A stretch of DNA of 64,000 nucleotides from CALBPI01 sp038529355. GTDB taxonomy: Bacteria; Pseudomonadota; Gammaproteobacteria; Steroidobacterales; Woeseiaceae. Numbering within the stretch: position 1 is the stretch's first letter; the number at the start of each line of letters is the position of its first letter. The stretch is taken from assembly GCA_038529355.1 (NCBI GenBank), contig JBCBDU010000008.1:53500-117499 (forward strand), read 5' to 3'. This document shows positions 36,814-44,918 of this stretch, one piece after another. Made by a program: the position numbers and the translations under genes. A model generated the notes under the pieces. That model did no database searches. It saw only the letters and a list, made by a program, of their open reading frames with translations, and had not been told where the DNA came from.

Positions 36814-38149
36814 ATATTTGTTCAGCACCGAGGGTCGGTTAGTCGTCGTGGCTCTGGTCGGGTGTGTCGTCGCGCTGTTCACCTATCACGCGCTCATGCG
36901 TGGCACGAACAGCGTTACGTTGGCAGTTGTCGTTGCACTCGGTGCAGCGGTGCTGATCACAACGCTCGGTGTATCACAAGTGTTTCGACCGCAATCGCAG
37001 CGTATTCGCGCGCTCATCGACAGCGCGGACAGTCTGCGCGACGCAGACTTCAGCTTCACAATCGCTGCTGAGCGTGATGATGAGGTTGGTGAGCTGGTGC
37101 ATGCATACAATCACATGGTGTCAACGCTGCGCGAGGAGCGGCAGAATTTGCATCAACGTGAGTTGATGCTGGATACGGTGCTGCAAGCCTCGCCGCTGGC
37201 ATTGGTGCTGTGCAATGACGCCGGGCACGTCATCTACGCGAACAGTACGGCGCGCGACTTATTCTATGCAGGCAAGCGCTTTGCCGGCTTGCGTTTTATC
37301 GATGAGGTGGTTGCGCATCTGCCACCAGCGTTGGCGGAGGCGCTTGCCGCTGCCAACGACGCAATGGTGACGGTGGAAGGCCGGACTCAGACTGATCGCT
37401 ATCATTTGTCCTGCAGCAATTTTACGCTGAATGCCCGACGGCACAGGCTGTATCTGCTCAAGCGGCTGACGCACGAGCTCAACCGCCAGGAAGTGGCGAC
37501 GTGGAAGAAGGTCATCCGACTGATCGGTCATGAGCTCAACAATTCGCTGGCACCGATTTCGTCGATGGCGCATTCAGGTGCAGTGCTCTTTGGGCGACAG
37601 CAATACGACAAAATACCGGGAATTTTCACGACCATCGAGCAGCGCAGTGCACACTTGAAGAGCTTCATTGAAGGCTATTCGCGCGTCGCGAAACTACCGG
37701 CACCGCAATTTGAAGAACTGATCTGGGATGCGTTTCTTGAGCCGTTGGCGAATCTGCACGGGATTCGCTACCAGGCGCTAGATTCCGAAGCATCTGGTTG
37801 TGCGGATCGCAAGCAGCTCGAGCAAGTGATTATCAACCTGTGCAAGAACGCTCTGGAATCGGGCTCGGCACAAGAGGATATTGTGCTTTCAATCGCGGCG
37901 CAGGGCGCTGGTTGGCAAATAACGCTTGCCGATCGCGGCAAGGGCATGAGCGACGAGAGTCTGGAGAGTGCGCTGCTGCCGTTCTACAGCACAAAAAAGT
38001 CAGGTTCTGGGCTAGGCCTGTCGCTGTGTCGTGAGATTATGGATGCGCACAACGGACGGATTGGCTTGCACAATCGTGCTAATGGCGGGCTTACCGTCAA
38101 ACTCTGGTTGCCAGGGGCAACTGCGCAGGGGATCAACGATGTCAACTAA
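36788..38149 (+). CDS. NtrY-like sensor histidine kinase
   Basis: 453 aa. Two N-terminal TMs (about 18-37, 43-62), HAMP (about 67-118), PAS (about 128-220), HisKA with IGHELNNSLAPI (phospho-His248) and HATPase (NLCKNALESG, DRGKGMS, GSGLGLSLC). The periplasmic loop between the TMs is only a few residues, so it probably senses membrane state or a partner rather than a soluble ligand. It overlaps the regulator gene by 26 bp and is its likely kinase. Confidence 0.92.
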   Translation: MTSARQTVKYLFSTEGRLVVVALVGCVVALFTYHALMRGTNSVTLAVVVALGAAVLITTLGVSQVFRPQSQRIRALIDSADSLRDADFSFTIAAERDDEVGELVHAYNHMVSTLREERQNLHQRELMLDTVLQASPLALVLCNDAGHVIYANSTARDLFYAGKRFAGLRFIDEVVAHLPPALAEALAAANDAMVTVEGRTQTDRYHLSCSNFTLNARRHRLYLLKRLTHELNRQEVATWKKVIRLIGHELNNSLAPISSMAHSGAVLFGRQQYDKIPGIFTTIEQRSAHLKSFIEGYSRVAKLPAPQFEELIWDAFLEPLANLHGIRYQALDSEASGCADRKQLEQVIINLCKNALESGSAQEDIVLSIAAQGAGWQITLADRGKGMSDESLESALLPFYSTKKSGSGLGLSLCREIMDAHNGRIGLHNRANGGLTVKLWLPGATAQGINDVN

Positions 38150-38942
38150 CACCGTTTGTTTGATCGGCGCGCCACACGATGCCAACTCCAGTTTCTTGCG
38201 CGGCACTGCCAGTGGCCCCGACAAGATCCGCGCGACGATGCACAACGGTGCCGCAAATCTTACCGCTGAACAGGGGCTGGATTTAACGCATGAAGGGGTG
38301 TTGCACGATGCTGGCAACATGCAATTGCAGGCGGACCAGGCTGGCGTGATGGGTGTCGAGGGCGCACTGCGGCAAGTGCTTGCCAATGGACAGAAGCCGC
38401 TGATGTTGGGGGGTGATCATGCGGTCAGCTATCCGGCATTGCGCGCAATCCATGCGCATCATGGTGTTGTTGACATCCTGCACTTTGATGCCCACAGCGA
38501 TACTTACCCGGACTTCGACAACAATCGCTACTCGCATGCCTCGCCGTTTGCGCGCATCCTGGAAGAGGGCTTGTGCGGGCGGCTAGTGCAGGTCGGCATT
38601 CGCACGCTGACGGCTGTGCAAACAAAGGTTATCGAACAGCATGCCGTGGATTGTCAGCCCTGGCAGGGCGACATCGCCCTATGGCTTGGTCTTGAGTTTG
38701 CGCGGCCGTTGTACATTTCCATCGATATTGATGCGCTGGATCCGGCGTTTGCGCCTGGTGTGTCGCACCATGAGCCGGGCGGGCTAAGCAGTCGCGATGT
38801 ACTGCGGGTGTTACACACCCTCAAGGCTGATGTGGTCGGCGCCGACGTCGTCGAGTACAACCCAACCCGCGACGCCCACGACATGACCGCAATGGTCTGT
38901 GTCAAATTCGTCAAAGAACTTGCTGCGCTGCTCTATAGATAG
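38139..38942 (+). CDS. Ureohydrolase (arginase/agmatinase family)
   Basis: 267 aa from the ATG at 38139. The binuclear manganese site is visible: LGGDHAVSYP, HFDAHSDTY and SIDIDALDPAFAPG. The family hydrolyses guanidino groups (arginine, agmatine, guanidinobutyrate or formiminoglutamate); the substrate is not decided by sequence. It overlaps the sensor kinase by 11 bp, so it is likely the last gene of the sigma-54 operon. Confidence 0.9.
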   Translation: MSTNTVCLIGAPHDANSSFLRGTASGPDKIRATMHNGAANLTAEQGLDLTHEGVLHDAGNMQLQADQAGVMGVEGALRQVLANGQKPLMLGGDHAVSYPALRAIHAHHGVVDILHFDAHSDTYPDFDNNRYSHASPFARILEEGLCGRLVQVGIRTLTAVQTKVIEQHAVDCQPWQGDIALWLGLEFARPLYISIDIDALDPAFAPGVSHHEPGGLSSRDVLRVLHTLKADVVGADVVEYNPTRDAHDMTAMVCVKFVKELAALLYR

Positions 38943-38993
38943 ACAGAGCTTGTCGAAGTTATGCTGCATGTATAAGCTGTATGAGCTGGTACA

Positions 38994-39043
38994 AACCTCG
39001 ACGAGCCGTATTTTTCGCCATTGTCTAAAAAACTGTCGAGGTT
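38994..39043. repeat. 9 bp perfect inverted repeat upstream of the TonB receptor
   Basis: AACCTCGAC (38994-39002) and GTCGAGGTT (39035-39043) are exact reverse complements, 32 bp apart, in the 165 bp gap before the receptor. It could be a terminator-like stem with an AT-rich loop for the upstream operon, or two operator half-sites around a promoter (TTGTCT at 39021-39026). Confidence 0.4.
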
Positions 39044-39107
39044 AGCATTGCCGGCTGAGAAGATCGCACAACATACGACAACATGATTCAGGCTGAGGGG
39101 TAGAAGA

Positions 39108-41669
39108 ATGGGTATGCGAAGATTACAGCAGGCCGTGCAACGCGCCTGCGGCACCGTTGGTGTTGCAACACTGGCAACGATGGCAATTCCGGGTTCGGTT
39201 TTAGCTCAAGCAGCGCTTGAGGAAATTGTCGTAACAGCACGTAAACGAACAGAAAGTCTTCAAGATGTGCCGATCTCAGTGACGGCAATTACCGAGTCGC
39301 AGATTCGCAATGCGGGTATCGAGAGACCGGCTGATTTCATTAACCTGATTCCGAACGTCACAATCGTCGACTCCGCAAATGTCGGTGATACCCAGGTGAG
39401 CATCCGCGGTATCGTCTCCACGCGCGACGCCGAGTCGACGTTCGCATACGTCGTGGACGGCGTACTGATCACAAATCCGAATGCATTCAATGAAGAGTTG
39501 CTCGATGTGGCGCAAATCGAGGTTCTAAAAGGCCCGCAGGGTGCGCTGTACGGGCGCAACGCCGTTGCCGGTGCCATTCTGGTGACCACCAAAGCGCCCA
39601 GCGATGAATTCGAGGGCACCTTTACGGTCGGAGCTGGCAACGTCAATACGCAACGCGCCAACGGGGTCGTGAGCGGGCCGTTGAGCGAAAACGTCAGTGG
39701 CCGTGTCGGTGTGAGCTACCGCAGTACGGACGGTTTTTACGAAAACGTTTTTCGCGGTACCGATGATTCAGTCGATTACCTTGAAGACACGTCGATCAAA
39801 GGGCGGCTGAATTGGGATGTGAACGATCGCCTGGCGCTGGATTTTCGTGCCGGCGCCAGCAAGGTTGAGGGCGGCGCCATCAATTTTAATGCCGTTTTCG
39901 CGATCCCGGGTTTTGAGGCAGCGTTCAATCAACCGGCGTATTTTGCAGACGTGAACCCGCAAGAGTTCATATTCTCGTTTAACGTGCCGGGCGAAAACGA
40001 GCAGGAAACACTCGACTTCTCCGCCAAAGCGGATCTTGATTTCGAGCGCAGCACGTTGACGGCGATTTTTGCGTACAACGATCTTGAGGAGTATCTATTG
40101 TCGGATGGCACCAGCGCCTCATTCTATGGCTATGAAGTGACGCCGGCCTGCCAAAACGATCGCGCAACGCTGAATAATTTGCCCACAGGGCTCGGCGGAG
40201 CGGGTCGCGATGATCTGTTTGGTCCGTTTTTCGCACCATTCGGCGTCTTGCCGTCGAGTGCTGCAACAGACTTTACCGGGGTTTACGGGCCTTACACGCC
40301 AACGGCCTGCGATGGTTTTCAGTACCAGGAACGCAACCAGTCGGACACCAGTATTGAGGTTCGTCTGACCTCCGATGACAGCTATGCGGCGCAGTGGATC
40401 GCCGGCCTGTACATCGCGGACATTCAGCGTGATGTGGTTGTCGCTTATGGCGCTGACACTGGGCAGGGCTTCTTGCGCCAACCGTATGTGGCGCCAACGG
40501 GTCCGAACCCCACCGATTTGTTGTTCGATGATACGTTCGATACGTTGGTACTGGCGGCGTTTGGTCAGGTTGAGTTTGATTTGAGTGACACCGTTGAACT
40601 GTCTATTGCCGCGCGCTATGACCATGAAGACCGCGATGTCAGCAACAATGTCCCGAACGTGACGGCTTCGGGGCTGAACGTCAACACGCTGGATCCGGTC
40701 ACTTTCCAGCCCGGACCGATCAACCCGGCATTCGTCGCGAACCCAAATGGCATTCCCGATCGCAACGCAACGTTTGAGCAATTCCAGCCTAAGGTCAGTC
40801 TCAGCTGGGCGGCGAGCGATACCGTGAATTTGTTTGCAACCTATGGTGTTGGCTTCCGCAGCGGTGGTTTCAACTCCATCGGTAGTCAGGCGACGTTGGA
40901 TTTCTGGTTGAACAACAATGCTGACGGCACGAATCCGGGTGCGGCGGTTGATGCCCAGCTTCTGGTGCGTGATGAATATGACAAGGAAGTCACGACCAGT
41001 TTCGAGGTGGGCGCGAAGGGCGTACTCCTCGACCAGCGATTGCGCTTCAACGCGGCCGTGTTTACCAACCAGGTTGATGACAATCAGTTCTTTGAGTTCT
41101 TCGCAGGGCCATGGGGCTTGTTGCGCGTCGTCACGACGATCGATGAGCTGCGCATTCATGGCTTCGAGGCCGATTTCGACGCTGCTGTGACCGATTCCCT
41201 GAATGTGTTTGGCGGCATTGGCTTGCTGGATAGCGAAATCAAGGAAAACCGTAATCGACCGCTGACCGTAGGCAACGATGCGCCGCAGGCACCTGAGGTC
41301 ACCTATAACTTGGGTGCAAACTTCAATGCGCCCATTGGTGGGCTGGAATTCAACGCACGCGTTGACTACCAGTTCGTCGGTTCGATGTGGTTTCACACGC
41401 TGCAAGGCGAGGCGACACCAACGGTTTGGCAGGTGTTCTTCGGGCCTGGATTTACACAGGATTTCTCGCAGACCAAGCGTGATGAATTCAGCACAGTCAA
41501 CTTGCGGATGAGCTTGTCCGGTGAGCAATGGACGGCGGCTGTTTGGGGGCGCAATCTGACGGACGAGCAATACTTGCAGGAAGTCATACCGGCGCCCGAG
41601 TTCGGTGGCTCCTTTGTACACCCAAGTGCCCGTGACGCTTACGGCATAGATTTCACCTACCGATTCTAA
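39108..41669 (+). CDS. TonB-dependent outer membrane receptor
   Basis: 853 aa. Signal peptide (cleavage near VLAQA), TonB-box-like EEIVVTARKR (about 44-53), plug domain (QDVPISVTAI, RGIVSTRD, LKGPQGALYGRNAVAGAI) and a 22-strand barrel ending in a C-terminal Phe (FTYRF). This subgroup imports siderophores, cobalamin or carbohydrate/organic ligands; the substrate is unclear and no transport genes flank it. A terminator follows. Confidence 0.93.
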   Translation: MGMRRLQQAVQRACGTVGVATLATMAIPGSVLAQAALEEIVVTARKRTESLQDVPISVTAITESQIRNAGIERPADFINLIPNVTIVDSANVGDTQVSIRGIVSTRDAESTFAYVVDGVLITNPNAFNEELLDVAQIEVLKGPQGALYGRNAVAGAILVTTKAPSDEFEGTFTVGAGNVNTQRANGVVSGPLSENVSGRVGVSYRSTDGFYENVFRGTDDSVDYLEDTSIKGRLNWDVNDRLALDFRAGASKVEGGAINFNAVFAIPGFEAAFNQPAYFADVNPQEFIFSFNVPGENEQETLDFSAKADLDFERSTLTAIFAYNDLEEYLLSDGTSASFYGYEVTPACQNDRATLNNLPTGLGGAGRDDLFGPFFAPFGVLPSSAATDFTGVYGPYTPTACDGFQYQERNQSDTSIEVRLTSDDSYAAQWIAGLYIADIQRDVVVAYGADTGQGFLRQPYVAPTGPNPTDLLFDDTFDTLVLAAFGQVEFDLSDTVELSIAARYDHEDRDVSNNVPNVTASGLNVNTLDPVTFQPGPINPAFVANPNGIPDRNATFEQFQPKVSLSWAASDTVNLFATYGVGFRSGGFNSIGSQATLDFWLNNNADGTNPGAAVDAQLLVRDEYDKEVTTSFEVGAKGVLLDQRLRFNAAVFTNQVDDNQFFEFFAGPWGLLRVVTTIDELRIHGFEADFDAAVTDSLNVFGGIGLLDSEIKENRNRPLTVGNDAPQAPEVTYNLGANFNAPIGGLEFNARVDYQFVGSMWFHTLQGEATPTVWQVFFGPGFTQDFSQTKRDEFSTVNLRMSLSGEQWTAAVWGRNLTDEQYLQEVIPAPEFGGSFVHPSARDAYGIDFTYRF

Positions 41670-42052
41670 TTGGCTACTGGGTCGCCGCGATCGCTTGCGG
41701 CGAGATGAAAAGCGAAGGGGCGTGCGGCAACAGCGGCACCGCCTTTTCTTTTTTGTGCCTCAGTCGTGCCACGACTGCCGGTGTCTTTGATGTCGTTATG
41801 GGTCGACTCGCAGCAACGAACGTCTGTGCTCATCGCATTGCATAGTGCGTTGCGAGGCGGATTGTGTTGCAACCATTAGCAAATGCTAAGCTGCAGCGCA
41901 GCTATCTTGACGCTGCAATATCTTTAGCTTCCCACGCAACCACGGGGTTGACAATAAAGTCGATATGGACCGAAGCGTGTGAGGTATGGGACGCGCACGA
42001 CGGCGATACCTTCACCTGCCGACGCGACGATAGCGCAACCGAGATTTTGCCG
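41670..42052. other. 383 bp convergent intergenic region
   Basis: Lies between the TonB receptor and the convergent desaturase. It holds a terminator at about 41716-41754 and two small adjacent palindromes, TAGCAAATGCTA (41877-41888) and AGCTGCAGCGCAGCT (41889-41903). I see no convincing gene or RNA. Confidence 0.5.
41716..41754 (+). terminator. Rho-independent terminator of the TonB receptor gene
   Basis: A GC-rich stem (GGGGCGTGC with GCACCGCC, one bulge) and loop are followed by TTTTCTTTTTT at 41744-41754. It lies about 50 bp after the receptor stop. Confidence 0.6.
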
Positions 42053-42925
42053 TCAGGCAACGGCCTCTTCGCCGATCTTGCGCGGCAGGCGTAGATCCGT
42101 AATCAGTCGTACGGCAGCCATTAAGCGCAGCACGATCCATGTCAGATCAAACTGCCACCAGCGCAAACCGTGGCGAGCTGAGTACGGGAATTTATGGTGA
42201 TTGTTGTGCCAGCCCTCGCCAATCGCCAGCAAGCCAACAATCCAGTTGTTGGTGCTGTCGTCTTTGGCGTCATGTGGTTGGCCACCCCATCGATGGCAAA
42301 CCGAATTGACCATGAATGTGGCGTGCCACAGCGCGACGGTGCTGATAAAGAAGCCCCACACCAGCATCTGCAGGCCGCTCGTGCCAAGTGCTGGATCAAG
42401 CCAATTCAGCAAAGCACCGAGCCCGAACATGACGGCCATTTGCGAGTAAACGATGATGACGTAGTAGCGCTGCAGAAATTTCAGTTCCGGATAGCGATGC
42501 AGATCACGCGCATTAGCGCCGTTCTCAAGAAAAGACTCGGGCTTCATCATCCACCCCATATGCGCGTTCCAGAAACCCTGCGTGCGCGGTGAGTGGATAT
42601 CTTTGTCCGTTTCGGTGTAGCGGTGGTGGGTTCGGTGATGCGCAACCCACCATAGCGGTCCGCCTTGCACCGCCAAGCTGCCGAACAGCGTCAACACGAA
42701 TTGAACCGGCCGCGACGCCTTAAACGAGCGATGGGCCAACATGCGGTGAAAACCGGCCGTAATGCCGAATGCGCGCACAAGATACATGCCGACGGCTACC
42801 GCCACGGCGACGCTGCTGATGCCAGTGAAAAAGGCACCAAGGCAGGCAACGTGGAAGACGATCATCGCAATCTTTACGTTCTTCGCCTGTCGCGTCGCAA
42901 CGCGTAGGGATGTCTGTTCACTCAC
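42053..42925 (-). CDS. Acyl-CoA delta-9 desaturase / fatty acid desaturase
   Basis: 290 aa from the GTG at 42925 (GGAG 8 bp upstream); a TTG at 42946 is possible. Membrane diiron desaturase with the three His boxes HRMLAHRS, HRTHHR and GEGWHNNHHKFP and about four TM segments. It introduces a double bond in acyl-CoA chains for membrane lipid fluidity. The GC-rich inverted repeat at 42993-43007 lies in its divergent promoter region. Confidence 0.93.
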   Translation of the reverse strand: MSEQTSLRVATRQAKNVKIAMIVFHVACLGAFFTGISSVAVAVAVGMYLVRAFGITAGFHRMLAHRSFKASRPVQFVLTLFGSLAVQGGPLWWVAHHRTHHRYTETDKDIHSPRTQGFWNAHMGWMMKPESFLENGANARDLHRYPELKFLQRYYVIIVYSQMAVMFGLGALLNWLDPALGTSGLQMLVWGFFISTVALWHATFMVNSVCHRWGGQPHDAKDDSTNNWIVGLLAIGEGWHNNHHKFPYSARHGLRWWQFDLTWIVLRLMAAVRLITDLRLPRKIGEEAVA

Positions 42926-42992
42926 CGGGTAATCTCCGCTATCCAAAGCCCGCTCACAGTAACAGAAAACGTTTTGCCAAGATCAAGAATCG

Positions 42993-43007
42993 AGCGTTGC
43001 CAACGCT
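42993..43007. promoter_or_regulatory. Perfect palindrome AGCGTTG-C-CAACGCT, candidate operator
   Basis: A 15 bp inverted repeat with 7 bp arms lies in the 167 bp divergent region between the desaturase and the PLP decarboxylase. The half-site TTGCCAACGC recurs at 43068-43077, next to the decarboxylase start. It could be a TetR- or other dimeric-repressor site for one or both genes; the regulator is not in the window. Confidence 0.5.
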
Positions 43008-43030
43008 GTGTCGAGGCGCGCATCCGGGTG

Positions 43031-43057
43031 TTGTCAATTGCCTGTAAACGATACTAT
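43031..43057 (+). promoter_or_regulatory. Candidate sigma-70 promoter for the PLP decarboxylase
   Basis: TTGTCA (43031-43036) and TACTAT (43052-43057) have a 15 bp spacer, slightly short. It sits 36 bp before the ATG. Confidence 0.3.
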
Positions 43058-43092
43058 GAAAGCCTGTTTGCCAACGCCTGAAAAGTAACCCG

Positions 43093-44541
43093 ATGCCAAC
43101 TACCAACATGACAAAGTTTGAGCCTGTATTTCATGCTGCGATCGACACGCTCTTCGCGCATCTGCAAGCTGAGGAGCAAGGCGCAGGGCGTGCCAGCGGC
43201 TATGCATCGCTTGCGCAAGTTCTGGACACGCTAGAGATTGACCGCTGGTTGCCCGCCGGTGGTTTGCAGGGCAAGGCGTTTGAGTCTTTCCTGGAAAACT
43301 ATTTACATCATTCGGTCAAATTGCATCACCCGCTGCACATTGCGCATCAGGTGTCGGTGCCTGACTACCCCGCGGCATTGGCCGCCATGGTTAACGGGCT
43401 AACGAATAATCCGATGGCTATCTACGAGATGGGTCCAGCAGCCGCCGCCATTGAGTTTGCCGTCATTAACTGGATGCTAGGCAAAATTGGTTGGTCCGGA
43501 CAACCATTGCGCAGCACCGGACAAGACAGCGATGACTACGCGGCTGGTGTACTGACCCACGGTGGCTCGCTGGCGAATCTGACCAGCCTGCTGGCCGCGC
43601 GCGCGGTGATCGCGCCGGATGCCTGGGAGCGCGGCGTGCCGGGTGACCTTGCGGTACTGGTTCCACCAGGCTCGCATTACTCGGTTGCACGTGCAGTCGC
43701 AATCCTCGGGCTCGGTGAGAATGCCCTATACGACTTGCCGGCAAATCAGTGGGGTGTTGTTGACGCCGATGGGCTTGCCGATGGTTTGGCGCGCGTTCAT
43801 GCGGATGGTCGTCGTTGCATGGCGGTCATGGCGAATGCCTGCTCTACGGCGACCGGGCTGCATGATCCGATTCGTGCAATGGGTGAATTCTGCCGCGCGC
43901 ACGAGCTGTGGTTTCACGTGGATGCATGTCACGGCGCAACGGCTTTGCTAAGTGCTGAGCGGGCGCATTTGCTCGATGGTATCGAGCTTGCCGATTCGGT
44001 CGTTTGGGATACGCACAAAATGATGCAAGTGCCGGCGATCGCGGCCGCAGTGTTGTTTCGCAAAGCATCGAGTTTTGAAAAAGCATTCCACCAGGATGCC
44101 AGCTACCTTGCATACGGGCAGGACGTTGACAGTTACGACTCCCTGCCGCGAGCAGTCGAGTGCACCAAAGCGGCACTAGGTTTCAAGATTTTCATGAATG
44201 TTGCGTGGCGCGGTGAGAAGACGCTCGGCGAATACGTTGATGAACGCTACAGCATGGCCAGTCGCTTTCATGATCTGATCAACGCGCGTGATGGCTTTGC
44301 AAGCCCGTATGAGCCGGAAACCAATATCTTGTGTTTCCGCTACGGCGATGATTGTGAGTTGCAGCAACGTATCCGTGACCGCATGGTTCGCGATGGCTCG
44401 GCACACATCACATCAGCAATCGTGGCAGGCAAGCGCTGGTTACGGCTTACCGTGATGAACCCATTGACCGATGAGATCGCGTTACACCGGTTGCTCGATA
44501 TTATCGAACGCACCGCCGTGCAATGTCAGCAGCCCTCGTAG
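43093..44541 (+). CDS. Group II pyridoxal-dependent decarboxylase, second gene
   Basis: 482 aa PLP enzyme resembling glutamate, aspartate or diaminobutyrate decarboxylases. Motifs: THGGSLANLTSLLAAR (phosphate loop), FHVDACHGATALLS (pyridine-N Asp) and WDTHKMMQVP, where Lys carries PLP. It is distinct from the decarboxylase at 18594-19985: the active-site context is DTHKM rather than DPHKH. Substrate is not established. Confidence 0.87.
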   Translation: MPTTNMTKFEPVFHAAIDTLFAHLQAEEQGAGRASGYASLAQVLDTLEIDRWLPAGGLQGKAFESFLENYLHHSVKLHHPLHIAHQVSVPDYPAALAAMVNGLTNNPMAIYEMGPAAAAIEFAVINWMLGKIGWSGQPLRSTGQDSDDYAAGVLTHGGSLANLTSLLAARAVIAPDAWERGVPGDLAVLVPPGSHYSVARAVAILGLGENALYDLPANQWGVVDADGLADGLARVHADGRRCMAVMANACSTATGLHDPIRAMGEFCRAHELWFHVDACHGATALLSAERAHLLDGIELADSVVWDTHKMMQVPAIAAAVLFRKASSFEKAFHQDASYLAYGQDVDSYDSLPRAVECTKAALGFKIFMNVAWRGEKTLGEYVDERYSMASRFHDLINARDGFASPYEPETNILCFRYGDDCELQQRIRDRMVRDGSAHITSAIVAGKRWLRLTVMNPLTDEIALHRLLDIIERTAVQCQQPS

Positions 44542-44918
44542 GCGTACTCAAATGCGCTTCGACGTGTTGCGCGCTCACGCGACGCGGATATCCTGCGTAG
44601 CGTCAGTGTGAACTGGCGAGGGTGTCGTTGTAAAAAGTCTCGCGCCTATGTTTCACAACATACGATGTGAATCTAAAATTTTGTGCCTGCCTTGTTTGTC
44701 GTATGCATGCGACGCACGTGTTGCGCGTATACATAGTTGCTTGGCCGACAACGAGGTCCGCGGTTTGCCAACTGCGCGCAAGCAATGCGCCAAACCACTG
44801 TCTTGCTGTGGACATAATCTACGCGTTCGTTCGCTGGTCGCAACGGCGCGATAGGAGTATCCTTAACGTTCTGAGCAGGTATTGATCGACGAGTGACAGC
44901 ATTGATCGAATACGCTGA
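44542..44918 (+). other. 377 bp intergenic region before the DUF3336 patatin gene
   Basis: No gene is convincing here. A TTCACA-N8-TGTGAA dyad lies at 44652-44671 and a CATAAT (44813-44818) may be a -10 element, but no -35 is clear. The start of the following gene lacks a strong ribosome site, so some of this may be leader. Confidence 0.35.

Noticed and set aside
40119..41621. 500-codon open frame antisense to the TonB receptor
   Set aside because: It mirrors codon bias of a strongly supported gene; its protein has no recognisable domain or ribosome site.
41864..42094. Short plus-strand open frame in the convergent gap
   Set aside because: Overlaps the desaturase 3' end and has no ribosome site or family features; only palindromes stand out here.
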